Shown piece after piece: positions 37,901 to 46,285 of a stretch of 64,000 nucleotides of DNA. Within the stretch, counting starts at the first letter, position 1; every line of letters starts with the position of its first letter. Location: positions 12,149,186-12,213,185 of the forward strand of contig NC_049984.1 of assembly GCF_000003815.2 (NCBI RefSeq), given 5' to 3'. Made by a program: the position numbers and the translations under genes. The DNA comes from Branchiostoma floridae (Eukaryota; Chordata; Leptocardii; Amphioxiformes; Branchiostomatidae). A model generated the notes under the pieces. The model was not told the DNA's origin. It did no database searches and was given only the letters and a program-made list of their open reading frames with translations.

Positions 37901-38677
37901 TTTATGATAGTAAACTGCACGCCCGGGTTTCTATTTTTGTTCTGTTTATAATGTTAACATGATGTAAGCCCGGCAGATCTAAGACCACCTGCGCTCTCAT
38001 TGTGTTATCCATTGCCAGCGCAGTAGAGAAGAATATTACATCCAGGCCATTTTGTGATACTGATGCTGTTTTTCCACACCAATGTTGGAAGGACGGTTTA
38101 AATGCTAAAGATTTAATCGAGTGTGTTTTGCTGCTTTACAGTCTTGTGTGGCAGCTCCGGTTGTGCCACTTGTCCCGTGTTCTCGCACACGCCCACTTTA
38201 ATACTGCGGGAGTTGGGGAGGGGGCGCTGAAAACACTCCATATGGAAAGCCGTACAAACTGAGAACAGCGTCCAAACTACCGATTATTAACATCGCCTAC
38301 AAGGGGTGGACGTTTATCACAGTATTAAGTACACAAAGCACTCTTCCGCACCAGTGATAAGGTTGAAAAGCAAATATGAACTTGCCCGTTCTGAGCTATG
38401 TACTCTGAATGTGACCGACTTACCACGCCTTAACTCTCACCAAGATCTCTCCTTCTGCGGGCTTCGGCTCCGAACGTCGCATGACTTTCACCTTGTTGAT
38501 GCCGCCGTAGCCGGAGAGCACCACGGTGCGCACCTCCTTCTCGGGCGGCGCCTCGGGCTCAGGTGCCGCATCCTCCGCCGCCTTGGTCGCCTCCCCGTCC
38601 GCGGCAGGCTTCTCGGGCTCATCGGGTTGGCTAGTGGCGTTTTCCGCCGGGGCAGTCTCCGCGGTTTCTCCGGGCAT
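10987..38677 (-). CDS. VAT1L: VAT1L-like quinone-oxidoreductase-related MDR protein (8 exons, complete, 425 aa)
   Basis: Coding exons in transcript order: 38677-38424, 24712-24583, 17055-16840, 14066-13924, 13411-13252, 12530-12336, 11517-11434, 11082-10987. They sum to 1278 bp, all phases join, and splice borders are AG/GT. Member of the zinc-free MDR/quinone oxidoreductase family; vertebrate VAT1 and VAT1L are linked to synaptic vesicle membranes, but the reaction of VAT1L is not established. Seen: an Ala/Glu/Pro-rich acidic N-terminus (about residues 1-48), the fold start VVLSGYGGINKVKV, GLNFLDLMVRQGN, the Rossmann loop HSAGGGV-GLAVAQL (about 194-207), VTVFGTAS, GVDIVLDCLCGDD, YGSSNIVTGETRSFF, WWQVDKVNP and NIGKLILD. 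It matches VAT1L better than VAT1 (WWQV-KVNP, SSN-VTGET). Acidic C-terminal tail. Intron 1 is 13.7 kb; intron 5 holds the assembly gap. Confidence 0.94.
11751..12078 (+). repeat. minisatellite, eight units with 41-bp period
   Basis: Units start near 11751, 11791, 11832, 11873, 11914, 11955, 11996 and 12037. Each has the form ACCACAGCTGTGAAAGACTG followed by TCCAATCAGCACCAAGGACAG with point changes. It lies in VAT1L intron 6 (11518-12335). Most units contain CAGCTG (E-box core) and CCAATCA (CCAAT-box core). Confidence 0.92.
12680..12722 (-). ncRNA. hammerhead-ribozyme-like motif (left arm, opposite strand)
   Basis: Reverse-complement copy of the 12914-12956 motif: CTGAAGA at 12717-12711, the same GGTGAC/GTCACC hairpin, GAAAC and GTC at 12687-12685. 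The core is identical to the right arm. The two motifs face opposite ways, so a transcript of one strand would carry only one sense copy. Confidence 0.45.
12794..12893. other. assembly gap of 100 N
   Basis: Exactly 100 N, the usual placeholder for a gap of unknown size. It sits between the arms of the inverted repeat, which probably caused the assembly break. Confidence 0.99.
12914..12956 (+). ncRNA. hammerhead-ribozyme-like motif (right arm)
   Basis: Order matches a minimal hammerhead: helix I strand TTGCC (12914-12918), CTGAAGA box (12919-12925), hairpin GGTGAC-AGACG-GTCACC (12927-12943), GAAAC (12944-12948), GTC cleavage triplet (12949-12951), helix I strand GGTGA (12952-12956; pairs with TTGCC through two wobbles). 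Helix III would be only AC/GU, as in minimal motifs thought to work as dimers. One extra A (12926) sits between the CTGAAGA box and helix II. Activity is not shown by sequence. Confidence 0.45.
14236..14320 (+). mobile_element. fragment of the GGTCCGG-rich hAT-like family (see 62030-62497)
   Basis: GAGTACAGAAAATTCAGGTA, AGGTCCGGTTCAGGTCCAGA and GGATCAGGACCTG match the left part of the element at 62030-62497 almost word for word. The right part is missing or unrecognisable. In VAT1L intron 3. Confidence 0.65.
15105..15235 (+). repeat. interspersed repeat, partner of 17885-18030
   Basis: Shares the order of short blocks with 17885-18030: a TCCGCAGTTG-like start, TAGATACTTG-type middle, and TCTGCTCCATTGTTGTAGAC end (TCTGGTCCAATGTTGTAGAC in the other copy). 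No ends could be defined. Family unknown. VAT1L intron 3. Confidence 0.4.
17848..18030 (+). repeat. (TTTG)n microsatellite followed by a copy of the 15105-15235 repeat
   Basis: About nine GTTT units at 17848-17884, then sequence matching 15105-15235 that ends near TTGTAGACAGGGAGG. Upstream, TTGGTTCGAATCTAG (about 17601-17615) looks like a B box, so the whole may be an old SINE with a TTTG tail. VAT1L intron 2. Confidence 0.45.
18602..18955 (+). repeat. minisatellite, about eight units with 47-bp period
   Basis: Unit starts (ctaacagg or variants) at 18604, 18651, 18698, 18745, 18792, 18839, 18886 and 18932. Unit core: GGGGTGATACAGTAATGGTC then AGTGGTGAGGACCAAGAGG. Regular 47-bp spacing with scattered substitutions. 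VAT1L intron 2. Confidence 0.93.
20322..20582. mobile_element. MITE with about 45-bp terminal inverted repeats, copy 1
   Basis: Left end ATGTCTCACTGCACTTGGGG then CACCGGTGCGACACTGCGGG. Right end is the reverse complement (CCCGCAGTGCCGCACCGGTG then CCCCAAGTGCAGTGAGATAC). The AT-rich middle includes TTTTCTCCGATTTTTTATGA and AACAAAATACAAAAAACGTA. Copy 2 is at 53704-53926. No coding capacity. Superfamily not determined. VAT1L intron 2. Confidence 0.85.
21543..21765. mobile_element. MITE with TACTGTAAA-type ends (family of 1343-1517)
   Basis: Starts GTACTGTAATAGAGG and ends CCCCTTTTACAATATAC. The interior has inverted CGCGAAC/GTTCGCG words around TTTGCCCTTTTACAGTAAAA, suggesting two nested or tandem copies. 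VAT1L intron 2. Confidence 0.6.
22005..22292 (+). mobile_element. tRNA-derived SINE
   Basis: tRNA-like head with an A-box-like segment (GGCCGGGTGGCTAGG) and a B-box-like segment (GGATCGAATTC, 22061-22071), then a body with TTGTGCCCTTGGGAAAGGCA, the kind of central domain shared by many deuterostome SINEs. Ends near CCTTTAACTTTTGATAG. Family name not assigned. VAT1L intron 2. Confidence 0.7.
24775..24819 (+). repeat. (CAATA/CAATG)n microsatellite
   Basis: Imperfect 5-bp units ACAAT, GCAAT, ACAAT, GCGAT near the 3' end of VAT1L intron 1, about 65 bp from exon 2. Confidence 0.8.
24950..25205 (+). mobile_element. tRNA-derived SINE, same family as 50880-51150
   Basis: A-box-like TAGCTCAACTGGTAGCAGCC at 24954 and B-box-like GGTTCCAATTA at about 24994. 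The body includes ATATACCCTGCTACTGAAAT, shared (ATATACTCTGCTACTGAAAC) with the minus-strand element at 50880-51150. VAT1L intron 1. Confidence 0.65.
28522..28579 (+). repeat. (CA)n microsatellite
   Basis: Mostly CACACA interrupted by CAGA and CAAA. It produces spurious Cys/Val-rich open frames on the minus strand. Confidence 0.95.
32521..32553 (+). repeat. (CA/CG)n microsatellite
   Basis: Alternating CACACA and CGCGCG, a purine-pyrimidine alternating tract of the kind that can adopt Z-DNA. Confidence 0.85.
32938..33035 (+). repeat. (ATTC)n microsatellite with inverted end
   Basis: ATTC/GTTC units that end in ATTCATTGAATGAAT, a small palindrome. May be the tail of a decayed element. Confidence 0.85.
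36914..37080. mobile_element. MITE with TTTACTGTAAA-type ends, intron 1 copy
   Basis: Starts TTTACTGTAAAAGGGCAAAT and ends ACATTTCCCCTTCTACGG. The interior holds GGTGGATTTAAGTTCGCGG and inverted CCGCCGCGAAC. Related to 21543-21765 and 1343-1517. Confidence 0.6.
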
Positions 38678-39070
38678 GGTGCTGGGTGTGTGTGCGCGCT
38701 GCTGTGGGTACGACAGGTGGTGTTGTGCGGCAGGAGCGACGGAGGAGACGCGTACAGGCGTTGCTAGGTCAGCGGAAGAGACGTCAGCTGCTCAGGGTCT
38801 CCTCTTCCTACAACAGCCGGAGCACACTCTCAATATTCTTCCACCGCCGCAACCAAGGTCAGAACGCCACCAAGCGTGACTAACGTCCGCCGTAGTCCGC
38901 ACAATGTCAATACAGTTCACCGTGTCTGACAACAAATCCGGCAGGTAACGTGGGGAGGAGATGATACGCTCACGGGTTGGAGTCAGTCCGAAACCCCTGG
39001 CAGCGCACAGTCAACAACACAGAGCCACGAAAGAAAGTTGGCGGGGGCGGACGTTATATTATAAATTCAG
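38678..39070 (-). promoter_or_regulatory. presumed 5' UTR and promoter region of the VAT1L-like gene
   Basis: CpG-rich sequence directly upstream of the ATG at 38677. A CRE-like octamer (TGACGTCT on the minus strand) and an ETS-type GCGGAAG occur close together at about 38771-38787. No TATA box was seen at a convincing spacing. Transcription start unknown. The motifs are short and could be chance. Confidence 0.3.
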
Positions 39071-39218
39071 AGTGCGCTCAACGTCCGCAGGACCCATCCA
39101 ATTATACAGTCATCTGTACAGTAGTTCTCTAAAATCTGGCTGCACTTCAATATGCAATACCAGCACGTATGATAAACACGTCCCTTTTGCTCTTGTGACG
39201 CAATAAGATACCACGTTA

Positions 39219-39425
39219 CGGCGCTGTCACAATCGTCGTAGGCCGTCGTACGATTTTGATGTCGTGGAAATATCAATTGGCTGTGACAACAACAAAAGAA
39301 GAACGAGCACGGACCAGGATCTAAGAATTTCCATAACAAGACAGCTGAAGTTTACATGAGACCTGGACGGCTATCGCAAGAATGCCATCAGCTTGCGATC
39401 GTACGACGATCGTACGACGCTTTTC
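39219..39425. mobile_element. Harbinger-like MITE (partial right end)
   Basis: Preceded by TTA at 39216-39218. Left part CGGCGCTGTCACAATCGTCG then CGTACGATTTTGATGTCG; right part GCGATCGTACGACGATCGTA. The right terminus lacks the GTGACC segment seen in 41309-41531. Upstream of the VAT1L promoter. Confidence 0.6.
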
Positions 39426-41308
39426 TCCGGCTCTTAGCTGCAAATGTGTCTTCTGTCAAAGTTAGGGGCAAAGGACTCGTGAAAAGTGAACAGAATAAAA
39501 CTTGATGCTACTCAGGTTGTGCGTTTGTAAAGAATTTATACTTATCAGTGCATAACAAACGTAGGGACATCACAACAGAAAAGTGAACGCCACAACCCCT
39601 TTTAGAGCCCTCTTACAGAGAACTCCCCTTTGCGACCCTTCCTGTCTACCTGTCCACCCAGATATGTAGATGCCGACTGACCCGATATCGTTCTAACGAG
39701 GTGTAACAAGATCGCGATGAGCATTTTATATCGAGCGTTCTTTGGTCTTTTAATTGATCAAAATCATTCTCCCACTGTCAGCAGAATCCAAGATGGCAAG
39801 GGAAGGTCATTTACGCATTGCGTTCTGAGTACATATGTGTATGTCCAAGGGCAGAGTTGTATAAGGGGTAACAAATGTCATATGATTCAAAGATATGATT
39901 CAAAGAGTGTATATTCTATAGCTTCTTTCAATGTTTTACGTACAGTCGTAAGTCACTCTTTGTCATACAAACTTTAAAATAATTTGTGCTCTATTCCAAC
40001 AAATACAATAACAGGCCAGAACAAAGGGCTTCATTGACGGAAGGACATATTTTATCATGACGTATTTTGACGGAACAAAAAGTACAGGGACTTTCGCTCG
40101 GCCACCTACAAACTACAAAATTTTAAAGGAAACACAAAATAGATCCTAGAATTCCACTTGCTAAACAATAAAGGCTAACATATATCTGTAATGTATCATT
40201 ACCGATGTATCATTAGTTGGGACTAATCGCTGATGTTAGTATCTAGATCTATTCTTATGAATATAAAGCAATCTTTATGTATATTTTTTGTATTGTGAGA
40301 CGATACATTCCATCCTGTTGTGCCACAGATGTCCTCCCTAAAACTCCTGTACTTAAGAAATTTAAATGATCATAACTTGCTACGTAAATCCATCGTTACG
40401 TGTACAAGACATAGTCTCTACCAGACTGACTACACTGGCTGTTATAGGTAGAATAATTTGCCAGGGGAGTTTTGCTACCAGAGGAGTTGGCCGAACTCCG
40501 GAGGGGGAACATTAACCTGAGCATGGACTGACTCCCCTGGCCAATTTCCTGATTTTTTTGGCCGATTCTACGATCGCCGTACTCCCGTAGGACATGTAGG
40601 AAGGCCTGGCGGAGGCTATGCGAGATTTTTGGCGTCCTGCATACGAAGGAAATGGGGCACGCCGTAGGTCTAACGGGCGTCTCTACCTTCCCGTGAGCTC
40701 TGAGTGTGCACAAACTGTCGCCCCCATACTCCATCTCTCCTTTAACTTATCAATTTCCCCCTTTTTACTCACAGGAGCACTCGTTGTGCTTCAGGGCGAA
40801 ATGCGTTTTCAGACCACCTCCACCGCCTACGCCGGTAATAGCATGGTGCGTACGAGTGAAATCCATGCTTATGTAGTGACCACGCACAATCATTTCGCAT
40901 TAGCGTATTACATGTGACTACTTGCAGCAATGCTAGTGTAAAGCATGGTCGCTACTTGTAGGTTAAACAATTATTGTGATCTACAAAAGATTGCTCGTAA
41001 TAAGATGTGCGATTAAAGCGCTGTTGATCCTTTACCTCCTAGCTTTGTAAAGTATGCCTCTAATGGGGATTCTAAAATGGTCATATGGTAGTACGGATAA
41101 ATGTATGCTGTCCATTTCTACAAAGTGTGTGAAATATAGTGTCAGTTGTCAATGGTTTTGTCACACATACCTGGAAAAGAAGGGAGGAGGAGAGAAAGAG
41201 TCATCAACCGGTCGATGGCCCAATTTTAGACAGATGTGTGAAGCCACAGGAGCGCCCTCTGACAAAATCAATCTGAACTGCTGTATGCATTTTCATACCA
41301 GTTACTTA

Positions 41309-41531
41309 GGGTGCGGTCACATGGTCGTCGTACGATTTTGATGCCATAGGATTTTCAAGAAGGCCGTGACATAACAAACCACTGACATGGAGCCAATTGC
41401 AAAACACCATTTTGTGTACCAAGACAGTTGAATCGAACTTTACAGGAGACGTACATTTGTCCTCTCATGCCCTCCAAATTGACCGAAATTAGCGATCGCA
41501 CGACGATCGCACGACCTATGTGACCTCGCCT
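41309..41531. mobile_element. Harbinger-like MITE, 223 bp, TTA target site
   Basis: Flanked by TTA at 41306-41308 and 41532-41534. Left end GGGTGCGGTCACATGGTCGT and right end ATGTGACCTCGCCT are inverted. Subterminal GCGATCGCACGACGATCGCA pairs with CGTCGTACGATTTTG. A 3-bp TWA target site is the hallmark of PIF/Harbinger elements (family knowledge). No coding capacity. Confidence 0.75.
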
Positions 41532-41749
41532 TTAGTCAGACTTTCCCACTAAAAATAAGGGTTCGGAAACCTCATGTTCTGAAACCTCATGAAGTTCAGG
41601 TAAATTTAGATCTGTTGCTAAAGAGGTTCAGTCTATAGATTCATGCATGTAACGTTACAGTTAAAACATTAGATGTTAGACGATTTCTTCGGATTATAAT
41701 GGTTTCATTGTATAGAACCCTCTGACCTCATGACTTCCAGACTTTATTA

Positions 41750-41787
41750 TATTTCAGCCATACCATATATGGTATGGTGAAATATAT
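41750..41787. repeat. near-perfect palindrome (hairpin or cruciform)
   Basis: ATTTCAGCCATACCATAT runs into ATGGTATGGTGAAAT; the arms are complementary over about 17 bp with a single extra G in the left arm and virtually no loop. Confidence 0.85.
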
Positions 41788-44700
41788 TGTATTCGTAATG
41801 TTTCTTTCTCCTGTCAAATCTTCAAATCGATTCATCTCCGTCGTTCCGGGACCGAATGACCTCAAATTTGGCACAAGGGTAGAGTAGGTCAATACCGAGG
41901 TGCTTCTTTCTCATTTAGTTCATATCTGCCTCTAAAATGATTTTATTGAAATTTAAAGGTCACGTTTTGACCAGAACGGTATATTTTGGCCCCCTGTACC
42001 CTTGAATTACAATGGAATGACCTGAAATTTGGTGTAGATAGGCATTATATAGTTGGTAAAATGATCCAAGTAAAATTTTTGGCATAAACCAATCTCAAAT
42101 TGTTAATTTCTGCACTTTTCTGAGGGTAAATTGGTTTTCTTTCGGCCTTCTCCCGTGAACTCCCGTGACCCCAGAGCCCACACGTGCCAGGTACCAGCGG
42201 TCTGGGCAGAGCGAGAGTTAATTACTTTATGGACGCCAGCCAATCAGCGACGAGAAAGGCGAATGCTAGTGAATATTCATAAGCGGGGCCTTCCAATCCA
42301 GTATATACACAAACAGATGCATATTACAGCCTTACAGTGGCCACACAGTGGCCATATGTTACCCTGTGCCCGGTTTGAAATTGTAGTTTGCGAGGATTTG
42401 GAGTTCAGACAGGGTCATTTGAGTGGCAGCGGACGGTACGCGTGCATTGAACGTTAGAATACAAGTCTGTGTTGATGAATTTGAATGCATGTATTTTTTC
42501 CCGAACAAATGTAGGTACTTCTAGTGTTGTTGTTCTTTTTTGACGTAAACTTTGTACATTCAAATTGTAAGTAACTTTAAACTGCCAGAGTTTGAGCCCA
42601 ATAAAAGACTCTTAGTACCAGAGTAACACCACTGACCTCCGAAAAGAAACCCCCGAACAAGGTAGAAACTCCTATCCTCCAGGTCTCGCACGCTACGAGC
42701 AGGAAATTATAACACTCAGACAAGATTACGTCCGATGGCTGATTGCATACAAAGTAAAACAATTTAACAGTGGTATGCTGGGGCATATACTTAACAAAGA
42801 ATTCGAAGGAAAATGAAATATATAGATAAAGCCAAATCAAGTTAACTTGTTGGTCCTGAGATTTTTCAGAAAAGAAATGAAGCGACAGGGTGGTAAAATT
42901 CTTGGAAAAATTCGAGACGTCTCCGTTTATGAAATGGCTCATACAAAACAAGAAGAAGATTGAAGTTTTTAGCTTGAAAAAAAAAAACACTCCTACTACA
43001 CAGTACCTGTACCTGCTTGACAATTATTAAAACGTATGCCCTACTTGATTAAAAAAAGTTCACTGCAATAATAAATGTATCTACATCACAAGGAGATTAT
43101 GGCGGTACTTAGACCTAGTTATCGAAGTGGAAATTGTTGAATGGCGTCATGTAATTTCATGATGAAAATATTCTGAATGGAAGATGCGCTTTTTTTCACT
43201 CTCGGAAAAATAGGAGCTGCCGCAATTCTAAAAACCAATCAGTTATGCATCTATTATATAGGCGCTCCTGTGGAATATTATATTCTTCCATATGGGCCCG
43301 GGGCATATTGGGCAAGCTCTGTTTTGACCTGGAATCAATTCACAATATTAGTTCTCTTTTGGGGATAACTTACAGTTAATTTTTGCGCAGGGGTGACTTG
43401 GAACAGTCTAATGTTGCGTGGGAATGGGTATGGCTGAAATATGCTGTATTTGCACCCAAGCAAATGTCGGCCTTTCTAGTGTATATATATGTATTTGTAT
43501 CTTTTTTGAGTGAATGATATCTGTCCATCTACTTGTATATACTGTGTGTGTTTTTAATGAGCCCTGGAACTGGAAGATTAGCTCAGTGAGCTAAAGGACC
43601 TAAAGGGTATCACAATAAACGCAATAAACTCAACTCAAACAAATTGTTCCAAGAGGCTCCATGTGGTTAAAATGTTCACGTTTTACCATACAAACGTAGG
43701 GCCACTTCCCAAGCCATCACCACCTCGTACATATCTTATAGAACAGTCGTAGAGATCAGAGGCCGTGTGACCTTTGGAATCTGCGATGAGCTGTGTCAGT
43801 GGGGACCCCTAGCGATTCAAGCCATGTTGCCCCTGCTGGATTATCACAGGTTTGCAGTAGCAATGTCTATATGATATGCAATGATAATTTCAGCCATTTG
43901 GCGGCGCTGTTCATACTGTGTGATAGGATGTACATTGTACTTTATGACTTCTTGATTCTGTTTGGTACACATTGCAGTGACAAATAGACGAAAGGGCTTG
44001 TTCAAATAAGGAATATGGTCATAGTAGGAACACCTTTACATGTTTACAGTACGTTATGAAGATAGAACACGGGTGAAAGGGAAGAAATATTCTGATAAAC
44101 AAAGATTCTTTACTAAGTCCAGAGGAGGTCATCTGCAAAATCTAGTCAATGCGGCCTACTTTATGCGCGCATTTCATTGTACATGCATCTTTTTGAATGA
44201 TATAGGAAAAGGAGAAATTTTGTATCAATGAAAATATAACTGCAGTTTTCGACACTCTCAAGTGACTAAGCAAGCAGAAATAAGAGCCGACACGCAAGTC
44301 TTTGTCTTTACAGACACTTTATTTATATTTTCCAACTCCAACCTGTTTTAAATGCTGGGCAGTTCTCGCCAGTACATTCTAGTGTGTCTATTTTTCTCTT
44401 AACTGTCACCTTGTCTGTTAAACTCTTTGTAGAATAGAATAGAAACAATAACTTTATTCCACAGAAATGTCAAAAAGTACGACACAATACACTAAACCCC
44501 CACAAGACGTCTTCAATATTTACAAAACAAAATGCACCCATGTAAAAAAGTGGCGCTGTGCAATATGACCGCTTTCCAGAGTGAAATATAACTGGCGACG
44601 TTTTAGTAACTTAGTCTGTACATGTACATGTAGTATGTCCCAGCTCTTTAATCTCATCAATTGCCACAAGCTTCTTTCATCAAAAATGTTTATTTGTCTT

Positions 44701-46181
44701 GTTCGATATCAATAGCATACTAACGTTAGCAAAATTCTAGATACAAGTACAATTCTACCACATGTGACTTTGTAGTATACATATCAATGGCAGAACACCC
44801 GTTATCTACTAACGTCTGTTGATATGAAACACCGCACAAAACCTGTCAGCTGCTTCCCTCAAACCGTCCGCAAGGAGGCGCGCTTGCGCATCCAAGTGGT
44901 ATTTCGATCTACGGTATCTTTTTTTCCCCGACATAGTCTTTAATCTGATAGTTGTCTCAAAGCAAGAGGATAAATTCTCAAAATAAACTAATAAACAAAA
45001 AATACAGCCAGTGTTTCTAACAACAACACAGAAAAACGAATGGCATTGAGTGTGCAATTGTATAAATGGGATGAAAATATATTAACAGCAAAACAATTGC
45101 TGTAACGTTATCGAAGACAAAAAAGAAATATAGTTGTAACAATCTCTTCATTCCGACTTTGTCCCTCACGCGATGTCTGCAAATGTGTGATGGGATGACT
45201 CCAAATCAGAGACCTTTGAAGAGAAGAGAAAGTAATAAAAATATGATCATAAATGATGCCATTCTAGAAACATGCAACATGCAAGTAAGAACATAAGAGA
45301 GGAGGATGGAGCTGATGTATTCATGTAAAGCTCATTCAGCCCATGTCAGATCAACATGCTGTGAGGAATGAAACAGTTGCAGGAACAAAGCGGAGAGTCA
45401 TATGGATGAATGCATGCAAAAGAAACGTTAATAGTCCACTCTGTGTCAGTAAAGCACCTGTAACATTTGAATGTTACCTATATGTTGTTGTCACAGCTCA
45501 AGATCTTTGCATCTGTGAGATTTGAAATCACATACAGACATTATATCAACCCGTCATATCATACTTCATGTTCTTTTGAATATTCATTCATCCATGTGAC
45601 ACATTGTATTTCCTGTCTAGCATATCATACACCTACAACGACACCTGTTCACCTTTTCCAACTGAATTGTTTTATTGCTCGTGACGTATTTTCATCAAAG
45701 CCCTTTTTCGTTTTATTGTAACATTGAACAGTTCATGTCGTGGCTAAGACGTTCGCTACTCTCGCCCACCGACGCGAGACTCTCGTGACTAACGCGAGAC
45801 TTCGCCCACTATCGCGATTCTTTCCTTTCTATAAACGTATCTAAGAATCATGGTAGTCTTAGAGCTGTGTTATCCACTGGACTGGCGGTGTGTCGTCACC
45901 TGTGAGACACAGAAGGTACGGAGATGAACGGGAAAAGTTGCTGGAGCATTTCTAGACGTCACTACACACTTGGTCTTATTTCTCACAGACGTTCCGATGT
46001 TCGTTGGTGTGCTGACATTGATACTTCATTTATGTTTAGAACTTCGGATGGAAAGGCGGCTCAGTAAATTAAATGTAATGTAAGGATGGGATCTCACAAA
46101 TAAAAATTAGATGATTTGTTGGAAATGATGAACAGATGTCAATTGCTAAAGGATAAATGCAAACGTGCTATATCATGACAC

Positions 46182-46285
46182 TTTATTAATGCTTGGTTGC
46201 CTCAGTCGCACTTTATTATTGCTTGATTATTAGGCTATTTTCAACTTCAAACTCAAGTCAAAATAAACGTTGCACGTTTTGGTTT
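46182..46285 (-). promoter_or_regulatory. aquaporin 3' UTR with two candidate poly(A) signals
   Basis: Minus-strand AATAAA at 46217-46212 and again at 46187-46182, about 69 and 99 nt after the stop. They lie in a short local duplication (cactttattaatgcttg / cactttattattgcttg). Confidence 0.5.

Larger units (their letters stand above)
24713..38423 (-). other. VAT1L intron 1 (13.7 kb)
   Basis: Large first intron. Contents recognised: a SINE (24950), simple repeats (28.5, 32.5 and 32.9 kb), homopolymers (T17 at 29285-29301, G16 at 34377-34392, G14 at 35475-35488) and a TACTGTAAA-type MITE (36914). Apart from these I see nothing that can be supported in 25.2-28.5, 29.3-32.5 and 33.1-36.9 kb. Confidence 0.8.
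39070..46180. other. intergenic region between the VAT1L and aquaporin genes
   Basis: No gene supported. Holds two Harbinger-like MITEs (39219 and 41309), a 37-bp palindrome (41750), two loose copies of a GAATGACCT-AAATTTGG repeat (about 41854 and 42015), and a LINE-tail-like minus-strand stretch with AATAAAGTTATTG near 44437-44456. The 148-codon minus-strand frame at 42577-43023 has no recognisable motif. Confidence 0.7.

Noticed and set aside
38306-38879. Two long plus-strand frames (153 and 117 codons)
   Set aside because: Antisense shadows of the GC-rich VAT1L exon 1.
42577-43023. 148-codon minus-strand frame in the intergenic region
   Set aside because: Phe/Ser-rich translation of AT-rich DNA, no motif, begins near a poly-A run.
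44809-45057. Minus-strand frame with MSGKKRYRRSKYHLD
   Set aside because: Short basic stretch without domain or splice support.
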